Shown here piece by piece: positions 35,258 through 47,506 of a stretch of 64,000 nt of DNA. The position numbers were made by a program, and so were the translations under genes. The notes below the pieces were generated by a model, which searched no databases, was not told the DNA's origin, and saw nothing but the letters and a program-made list of their open reading frames with translations. How positions within the stretch are numbered: position 1 is the first letter of the stretch; each line of letters starts with the position of its first letter. The stretch comes from Torymus aiolomorphi (lineage: Eukaryota > Arthropoda > Insecta > Hymenoptera > Torymidae): contig CM070877.1 of assembly GCA_036365515.1 (NCBI GenBank), positions 6,767,001 through 6,831,000 on the forward strand, written 5' to 3'.

Positions 35258-36692
35258 ATGGTAAGTTGTATGAGTATAAACATTTGTAGTTCTCTGTTTC
35301 AAATAATTATAATAAAATTCAGACTTTAATATTGTATATTCTAGGAAAAAAGACATCGATATACAATTCTTTTTGATCAACAGAGCCGCAAAAATGCGGA
35401 AAAAGGCCTTCAATTGATGTTGCAAAATGATTTACAAAAAGCTTCAGAATACTTTCAAAAGGCAATCTTGTATAATAGAAATGACCTTCGCCATTACTTA
35501 AATCGCTGTTATTGCTATTTGAGAATGGGTTCTTATGAGTTGTACGTATTAGTTTTTATATACCATCAAATATAAAAAATGCATAAAAAAATCTTTAAAA
35601 TAATTTTAGAGCACTAGCAGATGCTGAACATGTTATTCATACTGTTAATCATACTGAAAAAAGTGAACATTCATATCTTGCAAACTTGCGTGCTGGACAA
35701 GCTTTATTTGCATTAGAGGTAGGAGTAACATTTTATACGTAATATATTAAGATAAAAATAATTTCAAAATCAATAATATCAAATTTATCTGTAGGAATAC
35801 GAGAAAGCTGAAAAATATTTAGAAGAAGCTACTAATATGAATTTAGAAAATCTTCATGTAAAAAGAGAACTAATGAGAGTTAAAGTTTCTCATATCGTTA
35901 GTAAAGGATTTAAAGAAAAAGATGCTCTTCTTGCATTAGAAAGAAATTTATCTACATTGGTAACAGAAAATACACTTGTAATAAGTTATTAAAAAATATC
36001 TCAACTCTGAAACGGTTTTTTATAGACACTTAAAAAAACATTTTTTTAGGAAACCATAAGTTATTTAAAAGAAAATCATTTTTTTCTTGATAGTACTGTA
36101 CATGATACTGGTATAGAAACCATTAATACAAATTATGATGACATCATCTATTCTTCCGATGAAGACGAAAAATTAAACAAAGTACAAAGTGTAAGTCAGA
36201 TATTGACTAATGATAATGAAATACAGAATTCCCTATCGGAAGTTACAGTTGCACCGTATGTTTTTTATCATTTTCATACACTCTTTCTTATTTTAAATTA
36301 TGATTTTAATTTCCGAATTATTTTATAGTCCTCCAGCTCCTAGTACAAATGAGAAAACGACACTTAATAATCCAGATGAAACAGATGATAAAACTATTTG
36401 GATCGGAAATTTAACTAATTTAATCACAATTCCTGTATTATTGAGAACATTTCGTCAGTAAGTATTACTTTATAACTTATATCCTGTATTTCTGGTTAAA
36501 TGAATTTTTTCTTTTAGATTTGGAAAAATATTGTCCATTTATAAAGCTCAAAATGCTAACTATGCTTTTATTAAATTTGAACACAGTGAAGACGCACAGA
36601 AAGTTTTAGCATCTAAAACTTATGAACTCATGAGTTTTATAATAATAGTTCAACCTGCCATTCGTAAAAAGAAAAGACAGCATTTTAAATAA
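35258..36692 (+). CDS. TPR and RRM domain protein, seven exons, 327 residues (possibly TTC31-like)
   Basis: Coding exons: 35258-35260 (ATG only), 35345-35541, 35610-35718, 35795-35959, 36050-36255, 36329-36457, 36518-36692. They sum to 984 nt including TAA. All six introns are short (69-90 nt), have GT...AG ends and keep frame; phases are 0, 2, 0, 0, 2, 2. Residues about 16-121 form three tetratricopeptide repeats, with landmarks KASEYFQKAI (33-42), YLNRCYCYLRMGSYELALADAE (52-73, split here as YLNRCYCYLRM then GSYELALADAE) and EYEKAEKYLEEAT. Residues 159-245 are an acidic, probably disordered linker. Residues 249-320 are an RRM, with RNP2-like IWIGNL (250-255) and RNP1-like NYAFIKF (284-290). 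The tail is basic (RKKKRQHFK). TPR plus RRM suggests an RNA-associated adaptor, possibly nuclear. TTC31-type proteins are my best family guess from the TPR block, but not certain. Exon 4 can read through its donor for 10 more codons to a TAA, so intron retention would truncate the protein before the RRM. Confidence 0.9.
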
Positions 36693-36850
36693 TGTTTTAG
36701 TATTTTAATTTACTGAATGTTAATATAGCATAATATCAAGATGATTTATATGTTTTTTTGCTATTTTTCAAAACAGTTTACATTTTTGTATTTAACAAAC
36801 TTGACAGTTTTTATTTATTTATTGTACTATAATAATATAGTTTCTTTTGT

Positions 36851-36856
36851 AATAAA
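36851..36856 (+). terminator. Poly(A) signal of the TPR-RRM gene
   Basis: A canonical AATAAA lies about 160 nt after the TAA stop, in a TTTTGTAATAAAAATTCAG context. It is the first exact hexamer downstream of the stop, so the 3' UTR is probably about 180 nt. Confidence 0.65.
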
Positions 36857-37756
36857 AATTCAGTAGCACACAAGCGATTGGTAATTCTTTTAAAGAGAAC
36901 ATGCCCGCAGCGCTCGCGCAGTATAATTGTGTTAACATCCTGACTGAATTTTGCCTTAAACGCAATTTTACCGAGACGCGAGCACTTTATATTTTCGCGT
37001 AAACGTCATTTTGCGGCGTAAATACGAGATGACAGCGAAAGCGGCTGTGCCGTGCGCGGCTCTCTTTCTCTTTTAGACTGAATTACGCACTTCAAAGCGC
37101 GCGCACAACTTTCCCAGTCAAAGAAACTTGTAATTACAGCTGGCGTCTTGTCAAAAAAATTTCGTACACTCTTTAGCTGCGCACTACTCGCGGAGTTCCT
37201 CGCGCATTCAGGCGTGGCACACATGCGCGCGCGCGCGCCTTTTAACTAAAAAAGCGCAAGTCGAGAATTTTTTGCGCTCTTCTCACTTACTTCCGCCAGG
37301 AGCTCGCCCCTTAATTCCACCTTCGTTTCCCTTTCACGTGGCCCCCGCTCTCTTTCAGCTCGTCTCTGCGTGGCCTCTTTTTACTATACACTTGTGTTCT
37401 TCCCCATTGTAAAATGTTTATACACGTGCACGTGCCTAGTGGAAAATCGGGGAAAGCCTTTGACGAGGAGGCTGAGGAGGAGTAGGTGGGGAGCGCGATC
37501 TCATCATGCACTCGTAAAACCAGTGGCTCGTCGAGATGGGAGGGAAGAGTAGAGAAGACCCCAAGGGACTCGAGAGGGAGGTATATATAGTGGATTGTGC
37601 AGGCCACTCGCCGGCTTCCTTCGGCTAGTTGTCGCGCTCGAAACTTTAGACTAATTTCAACACGCTTTATACGTCGATGTCATCGTCATTCTTTACTATA
37701 CTTTCTTCCAGACACATTTATTATTTTCTATTATACTTTCCAACTCTCGCTCTCCC

Positions 37757-37857
37757 CGGTTGAAAATACCCAGCTGGAATACTATCTGTAATTTGTCCAA
37801 AGACAGGAGGTACAGGCTGGAATTCCAGCTGGTATTCCAGCTGGGTATTTTGAACCG
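37757..37857. repeat. Perfect-stem short foldback, 101 bp
   Basis: AAAATACCCAGCTGGAATA (37763-37781) and TATTCCAGCTGGGTATTTT (37833-37851) are perfect reverse complements. CGGTT/AACCG extends the stem outward after one mismatch, giving about 25 bp. The loop side contains further GCTGGAATTCCAGC palindromes. It may be a tiny MITE. Confidence 0.75.
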
Positions 37858-38457
37858 AGTCTTCTATATAATAACTCCCATAAATCTGACTAAAATTAAA
37901 ACTAGGTCAATATCATTCATACACTCGTATCAGCGAATTTACCGTCCCCTCGAGACAAAAGCTCATTTTCTATCTGTCAGTCTTAGATTGTTGTCCTGCT
38001 CGCGCAACAGTGCAGTAGCGCACAATCTTGCGCGCTTGCCCATGGCACGAGTTTCTTATCTATATATACGCGCGGGACTTATCGTGATCTCGCGGTGAAA
38101 TTGAATATCAATTTACAGAGCGAAGAATTACTGACTTGCTCAACGTAGCTTCAAATTTCTCGAGCGAAGAGGCCGATCCTATACGGACCGCGAGAAATAT
38201 AGGGGAAATTGGGTCAAGCGGCTTAATTAAGATGTGTACACAGTTATATCGAACGCGCGATGCGGCCCGACTCGTGAACAATATCCAAGATAATTTGCGC
38301 TTTGTGTGTGATGCTGCTGCGCGCACCACTGAGAATCAAATGAAAGCCTCCCCCCGCAACGCGACGTCGCGAGTTTATAGGAATTTCTCTATCCTCGCGC
38401 CTTCATACGTGCATGCGTGTGGCTGTTTGAGAGCATCACCGTCAAGCTGGTTGAGCC

Positions 38458-38459
<2 letters not shown>

Positions 38460-38490
<31 letters not shown>
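38460..38490. repeat. (GA)n microsatellite
   Basis: This is a pure AG/GA run of about 30 bp, followed by GGAGATGGAGAGAGGAGAGAG. Confidence 0.95.
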
Positions 38491-38495
<5 letters not shown>

Positions 38496-38962
38496 TGGAG
38501 AGAGGAGAGAGAGGGAGATGGTGAGCGAAGAAAATTAGATGTGACATTTGTTAATGCGGTGAGAGATGCTGAAAGCATCGCACCGTATATAATAGATGTA
38601 GGCATACAGATATACAAGTATACGCGCTCAATAACGAAACCATTAGCACACCGCATGAAATGCGTCTAAAAGGAAAAGTGTATCATATTGGACAGGAAAA
38701 AAGCTAACGAGCGATATTATCGCGTCATTTTAAAAATCTCAATAAGCGCGGGCTTTTTCACGCACTATATATAATTATAACGTACGAATCCTCGCAGAGC
38801 TTCGGGCCGGGCTGGTGTGCATATAGGATAAACATCTGAGGCGCTAATGGACTCTACGAGTAGTTGCACTTTAATGCATATGAAAAAGCCCGAACTCGTA
38901 CTCTTTGCCACTGAGCCAACTTTTCCTCATCGACGCGATGAAAGCCGCTGATTTCGATCTTT

Positions 38963-39116
<154 letters not shown>

Positions 39117-41751
39117 GTGCGGACGCAAGCTATAGGAAAAATAAATACAGACACTGCCGACGATGAGTGGTATATCTATATTTATAAGGGAGAAGCCTAT
39201 CTCTGTACGTCGAGCTCTACTCGGCTGTTCTCTCGGGCGCGAACTGTGTGTATATATCCACCGACTGCCGGAAAACATTTTGCATCTCCATCCGTGTTTT
39301 TCACTCGCCTTAAGCGCCGAGCTAGCTCCCCTTTACATGTACTCGAAGAGAGATATACATATAACGTACATACAGCTCTGGTGTGAAGCGACCTGGAAAA
39401 TCAAAGGACCCCGAGATAGGAAGAAGTCGGCGGTGGCGAGACGCGCTTCGACGCCCGTTTCACGTGCTGTGATTTTTTTCCACTTCTTATCTCTCCTCCT
39501 CCTCTCTCTCTCTCTCCCTCTTCTCGTCTCTTTCTCACGCTGGATGCAGGCGGCGGCGTCGGTGCGGTCTTATGTTACCGGAACGCCGGCATTAATCTCT
39601 CCTCGCGCGGCGCCCCACGGCAAATCGAATTAACGCGAGTTTAACGAGGTTATATACCCGAGACCTGCGTGTGCGCGAGTTTCAGATCCTTGAGAGAATT
39701 TGGATTATGTCTTGTTAGCGCTCGCTCGTGCGCACGCATACGCACGCACGCGACGTAGCGCCAGTGCAGGTGCAACAGAGATTTTTCCAGCGGATGTGCC
39801 ATCAGGGGTAATGTCGTTAGACAATTTTCGAGGCGTCTTATATTACGTACAGTATACACCTTCAACTTCCACGTACATCGTGGTATATAGTTTAAATGTA
39901 CAACTTGAATTTGAAAGGCCGATCTTCTGCCTATAAGACAGAAAAGGAGTTAATGTATATAACCAGTCGGTGATGCTCGCTTATATAATTCAATACGTGC
40001 GGGAGGGTAGGAGTTGCCTTTAACGAGGCAGCACCGTTAACCCACGCGAATAAAACTCAAGGACACGAGGGCCGTTTAACCGACGGCGGATTTATCGCGC
40101 CGCCGGGATATATATAGTGTGTACCGAGCTAGCGAGCCAAATAGCGAGTCCCTGGACTTTTTGCCCCTCCTCCCCATGCTCTCTATCTATCTATCTATCT
40201 TGTCGGCGGGAAGAGGCGAGCTCGCTGCGGGCTGTGTGTGTTTGCTTTCGCGAGCTTTGTAATCGATATAACAAGTTTGTGTGTATGTGTGTGTGTATAT
40301 GTGTCTATACGTGTATATAGCTGCGCACAGTGCCTGCTCCTTTTCGGGCCTTTTTGAGGACGGATGTAATGGCGGACGTGCACGGGATTCCGATGTCGCG
40401 CGCAGTATTGAGGGGAATGTACAGGGTGTAGCGCCGAGAGTGCACCGCTGGAAGATTTTATTGTCACCTGCACGGGGACTTTTTTCACCTGTTTTTAAAG
40501 CTTCTCATTCGATTCCGCTGGATCGACCGAGCTCTATCAAATTGGACTTTCTGTTTCTCTAGAACTGGTAATTTACACTTTTATTGCTCTATGTGGGCAC
40601 ATTCCAGAGAGAAACTGAAAATAGTTTTTTCTCCATATTTTAAAACTTTTTCTGGCAAGCGTGTCATATTTAAAAGTTATATAGATATATAATAATATTG
40701 CATCATGTATTGATTTTCTGCAATCTACGCGCTCTCAATAGAATTAATATAGGATATTGATGTTATCAGTCGTCGAGGAAAGTTCATCCCTCTTGAGACT
40801 ATGCGCTCACTCTATAGCTCAGAGCGAATCAATGAAAATTTCACTAAACTCGAGCCGCAATAAAACCTAATTGTTATTCGATCTAGGCTGCGAGCAGAAG
40901 CAGAGACGGAGAGCAGCAGCGAACCCGATCCTGAAAAGAGGTTAAATGCGTTTTCATAAATTAGCCCCGGTCCCTCTCTCTCTCTCTCTCACTCCTATCT
41001 GCCTATCTATCCGTCCGGCGTAATTCCGATATGGAGAACACACGGCACAGATCTTGATAACTCGCCAAACAAGCGGGCGAGAGAGAGGGAGAGAGAGCGT
41101 CGGCCGCCCCGGAATCGGAGCGTGCGGCTGAGGTTACGATGGCGATTAATCCCCCCTTCTCCCCCGCAGCACATGTATATATACCCATGTACAGACGGGT
41201 AGTCTTCCGGGGCGATTTTCCCTCTCTTTCCCCGCTGTTGACATAATTAACCGACCGAGAGATTCGCCGGTCGCCCTACTACGAAAGCGCGCCCCGATTA
41301 TTTGTTTCCCTTCTCTCTCGCTAGCACTTTATCTCTTCTTTTTTACGAGCTGGCCCGTCGCTTGCTTTTAATTGTTTTTCGCAGCGTCGCGCAGTTTTCT
41401 TGATTACGCGCGGAGCGGCGGCTCATCCGCGATTCGTAAAGTCTTTTTCGCGAATGATTCTGTCTCTTAATCCCTTCGCAGTCCGGCTGAGTTCGATTTC
41501 GACGCCGCAAGGCGCGAGCTTTTACGCTCGATGCATAAAGTTTTGAAAACAACTATTGCGACTCTGTTTCTTGTTTATTTGTCCTCGATCGAGCTACAAC
41601 TTTCGGCAAGAAAACTTTTTCTACGGCTATGCAGGGATAAACGGCAATAAGATAGCTGTAATAATTTGTTCAACTTTTCAATTAGTCGCGTATGATACAA
41701 CGAACGGTAAAAATAACTTTGAAAATTGGAACGCCAGCTTTTAGAAGGATG

Positions 41752-43045
41752 TACCCTGGTAGAAAATTAACCAGAATTTCTGCCTAAGCAACTATAAATA
41801 AGCTATATTTCTTAGCTATAAATAAGCTATTCTGTTAACTATAAACTAACTAAAATATCGTTAATTTTTGCTTTAACCGTTGACAAGCGATATTCGTTAG
41901 CTATAAATTAACTAATTTTTATAGCTAACAATTGCTTAAACTTTAAAAGTATTGATTTTTCTTTAGAAATTAGTCTAGGCGTGGAAACGCATACAGCATG
42001 GTCTAGGTGTTCGGGGTGGCCAATGAAGCTTATAAGGTGGTGCGCTCCATAAGCTTTTATGTCTAAGTAAGTGTCAGAATGCGTCGAATGCGTGGCCTAG
42101 GTGTTTGAGGTGGCCGATAATGAAGTCTATAGGTGGTGTCCTACGTAGGTTTTTGCATCTAGGTATTGGACATCATCGAATGTATGGTTTAGGTGTTCAG
42201 GATGGCCGATGATGAAGTCTAGGTGGTGCGCTCCATAGTTTTTGGTCTCTATGTGTCGAATCGCATCCAATGCTTGATCTAGGTCTTCGGGGTAGTCGAT
42301 GACGGAGTCTAGGTGGTACGCACTGTAGGTTTTTGCCTCTAGGTGTTGGAACTCATCGAATGCGTGGACTAGGTGTTCAGGGTGGCCGATGACGGAGTCT
42401 AGGTTAAGCGCTCCGTAGCTTTTTGCATCTAGGTGTCAGAATGCGTGGTCTAGGTAGTCGAGGTAGCCGATGATGGTGTCTAGCTGATGCGCACCATAGT
42501 TTTCATTGACCACCACGTTTTTGATGCGTTCCTATACTTAGAAACAAAAGACTACGGAGCGCGCACTACCTAGACACCGTCATCGACCACCCTGAACACT
42601 TAGACCACGTATTAGATGCATCCTAAGATCTTAACGCAAAAAATTACGGAGCGCACCACCTAGAGTCCATCATGGGCCACTTCGAACACCTAGAGCACGC
42701 AATTCCATGTATTCCGACACCTAGACACAAAAACTTGTGGAGCTCAATTCCTAGGCTTTATTATCGCCAATCATCGGCTACCCCGTACAGCTAGTCCACG
42801 CATTTCATTATACGTTCTGACACATAGATGCAGACTTCTACATATACTATTTTTCTCCGTGAAATAAACTGAAAACTAGGCAATTTCTGGTTAATATTTT
42901 TACCAAGGCTTAAGCATATTATAGCCAGATTTTAAGCTAAACACGGGACGCTATCACCGGGGATTCTAGCTAAAAATTAACGATATTCTGAAAATTAGTT
43001 AATTTATAGCTAGAATATGGTTAAGATTTCTACTATACCAGGGTA
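41752..43045. mobile_element. MITE with TACCCTGGTA termini and an inverted minisatellite, ~1.3 kb
   Basis: TACCCTGGTAGAAA at 41752 is inverted at the right end (TTTCTACTATACCAGGGTA, ending 43045, with a small insertion). Subterminal stretches rich in TAGCTATAAATTAACTAA-type motifs (41790-41935, 42890-43030) are also inverted. The flanks share AAGGAT (about 41746 and 43046). A further inverted pair lies outside: AACGGTAAAAATAACTTTG (41703) and CAAAGTTATTTTTACCGTT (43143). This suggests nesting in a larger element. Confidence 0.75.
41985..42830. repeat. Head-to-head ~90 bp minisatellite inside the MITE
   Basis: Six forward units start with variants of TCTAGGTGTTCGGGGTGGCCG near 42000, 42095, 42187, 42278, 42367 and 42450 (periods 83-95), read here as TCTAGGTGTTC plus GGGGTGGCCG. 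After a turning point near 42505-42540, three units run in the opposite orientation (near 42580, 42673 and 42775: CCACCCTGAACACTTAGACC and variants). Units differ from one another by many substitutions. Confidence 0.8.
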
Positions 43046-46000
43046 AAGGATAGGTTAGATAAAGATCTAATAGTATAGGTTGTACGCTCATTTTATGGCT
43101 ACCCTAACCTTCATAAAGTTCCAGAACTTGCGTTCAAATGTTCAAAGTTATTTTTACCGTTTGGTGTACATTTGAGAGAGCCCCATTTCACCTTTGCTGT
43201 ATTATCGATCGAGGTATGTATATTGACACTGAGCAATGTTGACTCATAAATCAATTTGGTAAGCCTGCTCTCCATGCGCGTTTGCGATGTGCTTAAAATT
43301 GACTGCAGGATTTATCTTCTGCGCTGCTCGATCTCGTTTAGAACGGCGCTCGCAGCCGCGCGTGCGCTCGTCGGTATAATATCACAATTCAATCCAGCGA
43401 GATCGAATATAACGCGCATGATAAATCTCGCAGTCAATTTTAAGCGCGCGGTAAACATTTATAGGCGCAGCCTGCCCGCCAGCCCGAGCTTGCGAAAACA
43501 ATCGGGCACGTTAACAATTTCTATCGATCGATTCCCCGAAAAAAAGCTTGTCAATGTTTTTCCTCTCGCTATACATTGGCATACAGAGACCGCGATGTGC
43601 GCAGAGCGGAATTCCCGCCCACGACGAGCCACATCGGCGCTCATGCAGAATAGCTACGTGGCGTCGCTCCTCCGCGCCCATGGCTAACGAAGGAGAAAAA
43701 GGCCCTTGATAATGCTCACTTGTTGACGGCGCGCGTTTATGCGCCGAGCGAGCTCGCTGCGCCGTGAAAATGCAATCGACAGTCGGGCGCATAAATCGCG
43801 TCCTGTCGCACCGTGTCACATTCAAATCAGCGCGCGACACCGTGTATACTTATATATGGAACTTATTGTCGATTCCTTCTTGGCTGCACGCATATCCTAA
43901 TAACGTTGGCCCCGATACTTTTGCATCCCGTTATGCTGATTTGACGGTGATAAGTCAATATACGCTTTTACGCTATAATAAATATCGCTGAGGCTATTGT
44001 TGCTTATTTTTAAGCATGTTTTAGAGTCTATACAGCAATGGGAAGCATATAGTGGAGTTTGAAATACCGAGGGGAATATAACTATGGTGGAATGAAGGAA
44101 ATGAGGTACGATTAAACACACAACTCTCCGTGCGTCTGCTGCTATTAGCAGCTAAAATCTTGAGTGCGCCGCTTTCCTCTCGTAACGAATTCGTAGAATA
44201 GACTAATAGCCCGTTATATAACAAGTCAGCCAAATAACACTTGGGAGATTAAAGCAATCGGGCTAGAGTCTTATAGGATTGGTAATCTGCAAACCGTTGC
44301 TGCTCGGATCCCCCTTTTCCCGTATGAAACTTCGAGCAAAAGACTCGCATATAGTTCATCCTGCGACACGTATGTCACGGCCGAGATTTCGAAGCTCGTC
44401 TTTGGCAGACGTTAGCGCGCGCGCGCACGCGCGGAAAGCGGAGTAATTAAGTTCGTTCCCCAAGAAATTCCGAGAGCGATTTCAGCCGAGTGGCTGTGCT
44501 GCTGCAGTCCAAATCGACTTTGCTGCTGCTGCTGCCGCCGCTGTCGCTTCTCCCGCGCTCTCGCTCAATCACAATTTCAGGTGCGAGTGCTATTTCGCTC
44601 CTCTCTGCCTCTCTCTCTCTATCCCTCTTCTTCGACGGAGGCGTTACCGCGCGCGCGAACGACGGGAGCTCATCAGATCGCGCGCGCGGGCGCTGCAGAC
44701 GAATGAAACCGAGCGAGGATCGTGCCTTCAAAGATGGATGATGTGCCCTTCTTCCTCTCACTCTTTCCAGCTATCGCTGTGCGAGCTCTCTGTACACTAT
44801 ATACGGTTACAGACGAGCTCGAGCAAGAGGGCAGACAATTTCGCGCACACAACAGACAGATGGCACGGTGTATACGTTTCCGTGTTCGGGGCTAAGAGAG
44901 CTAGCTCTCCCCGTGAAGAAATTTCTCGATTCGCGAGAGGGAGCATTTTTGCGGCGCTGTTTGCCCTCTCATGACAAAGCTGCGCCATCAGTCGTTTCCC
45001 ACGAAATTCACCCGCAGTGTTTGTAGAATGGAACGTTGCCCAAATAACTCGCGTTTGTGTGTGTGTGTGTGTGTGTGTACATTCGACGTTGGATAATAAC
45101 GAATTTAAACGCGAGAGAGTCGCGTAATTATAATAAAATTTCCAGCGTACAATGAAAAGTTGTTAATTGCGCGTAAGTGAGCGGCGCGAGAGCGAATTAA
45201 AACGCACGAGAGATAGAGATAGAGAGAGAGAGAGGCCGCGGGGTTAAGTTGGCAATTCACCGCGGAAGAAAGCCGCGTAAACTAGCTGCGCGCGGATAAG
45301 GGGTCGGCAATGTTAATTTTCGCGCGATTAAAAGCGGACGTTGCTAGAGTCGTCCAACACAATCGCTGAGAAGCTTTCAGCCGCAAACACTTGGCGCAAT
45401 CGAATGAGCAAAGCGTTTTTTCTCCCTCCCACTCTCCCGCTCTCCTACTTCTCTTTGGCGGGCGTTCGCCTCCGACTAACCCGCTTGGCGTTCCTTAGAA
45501 AAGCCGTAAAAGACATTGAACGGATAGCCGTAAAAAGTTCTCTCTAGCCGCGAAGAGAGGGGGAGTAGGTAAAGGGTGAGGGAAGAAGAAAGCCCATTGT
45601 TTCGGCCCAGGTGTATATACCGCACTCGCGTCACGAAAGACGAAGGGTATAAACGTGCCCGGGGTAGAGGCTGCTGCTGCTGCTGCTGCTTACCTCTCGA
45701 GAGAGCGAAAGCCGAGCTGAAAGTGATTCGGCAAGAATGCTCTCCTTAGCTTATATTATACACCTCACCTGCGCGCTGCGGCAAGTTGATAATGCCCACG
45801 AGCATTTAACGCTTTCAGCTCGACTCTTTTCTCCCTTTGAGCAATTTTCTTGGGGGAATTATTACGTATTTCGGCCTTGCAAGATGCCCGAGACGCTGGT
45901 GTATGTGGTGCGCAAGCTCTGTGATACTTTTTACCCCACGTTTGTTCTAAAAGTCGGGGACGAATCCATCTTCCGGCGTCGTCTAATAAAAGACACAAAA

Positions 46001-47499
46001 GTTTAAACAATTCTCGAGAGTGCCATCAATCAATCGAGCAGGTTTAAAAGCCGCTGCTGCTGCTGCTGCTCCCTTTCTTTCTCTTCTTCCCCCCAGTTTG
46101 CAAAACAATGTACCTTCGATTTTCTTCCGCGCGAGCGAATTCCCCGACAGCATTTTTCTTGCCCGCACTGCTGCCAGTGCATTGGAGCGCGCGCGCCTCG
46201 CCCCCCTTTCGGACCCTCTCTGCTCCTAAACAAGGCTGCGCGCGCACACTCTCACACGTACAGCTATATATATGTAACAGTCGCTGCTCGTACAGCCGTC
46301 TATATATACGTATATATACTGATAGGTTGTACGGGGTCGCGCATCGCAATCGCAAGGACGATTGATGCGGTTTTCCGGGAGCGTGCCAGTGTCTCTGTTT
46401 CCGTCTCTGCCTTCGGCTGGTAAAGCGGACTGCTGAGGGGGGAGACCGAACGTGCTGAACTTTCAATCGGTCTACGGAGACACTGCCTGCGGAGGAGATT
46501 AACCCGGGAGAGGGAGAAGGAAGAGAGGGAGAGCTGCAACGAAGATGGAGATGAAGGGAAAATGAAAGGAGGAAATCGAGAGGAAGTGGCGAGCCCGATT
46601 CCCGCCGCCATCGTCGACATCCTTTCTCACCTTTTCTCGAAGCTGCGTCATAGATGAGTTTCTCCGCTCAGCTTTTTACATTTATTACGGGCTATCGCCG
46701 TCCTGTGATATGGCCAAAGATTAAGGCTGAAGAAAATCATTTTTATCATTTGGAATTTCATATTACCAGTAATTTATATTTTGTATTATATATAAACGAA
46801 AACCTTCAACGTAAATTGGGAAAACATAAATGGCAAGGGGGAGAACGAATCGGGGACGCAGAAAATGGAACTGATAAAACTGCCGGAGAGAGAAGAAGCA
46901 TTTATTACATTTTTTTTCCTCTTCTTTGGAAAATCAAAGGCACACGCCGCGACGATCTTCTCTTCCTCTTTCTTGCTTGGCCATCAAAAACATCATGGAT
47001 GGGAAAAATCAACGGAAATCCCAAGACAGCGGGAGCAGATAAAAAATGGGAAATATCGAGGTGGAAACGATAAGGGGGCCGAAGCGCGGGAGTGGGAGAC
47101 GGGGGGGGGCAAAAAATAACGAAAAATGCAGAGATAGCTGGGGCGGCCGCTAAGAAAGGAAGAGAGAAGTGGAGAGAGAGCCAAGACAAGTTGGCATCCA
47201 CCCTGAATAAAAGAGAGCCGACGCGCGAGCGTGGAGCGATGGAAGGTCGAGGTGAATATTGCATCGATAGTATCCGTCTCAACGGTATAGACGCTCGCAC
47301 TTTTTTTCCCGATTTTGATGGGTCGAAACTTCAAAAGGCTATTTCTCGATGCCGAAAATTTACTTTTTTACGCACACGTGCTGCTACTTGTGCTTTTACA
47401 TTCTTATCTGATTTTTCCTAGCAACCTTCAGATCAATCATCTGCATTTTTAATAAATTCACTCATACCTTTAGACATTAGATATTTTTATTTATTTATC
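43046..47499. other. No gene seen; CpG-rich with CTG and GT repeats
   Basis: (CTG)n runs lie near 44520, 45670 and 46052; purine tracts are frequent. No supported coding exon. Confidence 0.55.
45056..45078. repeat. (GT)n microsatellite
   Basis: This is a pure GT run, in a CpG-rich surrounding. Confidence 0.95.
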
Positions 47500-47506
47500 T
47501 ATTCAG

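Noticed and set aside
41985..42830. CRISPR-like spaced repeats
   Set aside because: The units are ~90 bp contiguous diverged repeats without unique spacers, lie inside a transposon with TIRs, and the genome is eukaryotic.
45737..46006. 89-codon plus-strand frame containing MPETLVYVVRKLCDTFYP
   Set aside because: It looks protein-like locally, but an equally long minus-strand frame overlaps it and no splice structure or family match was found.
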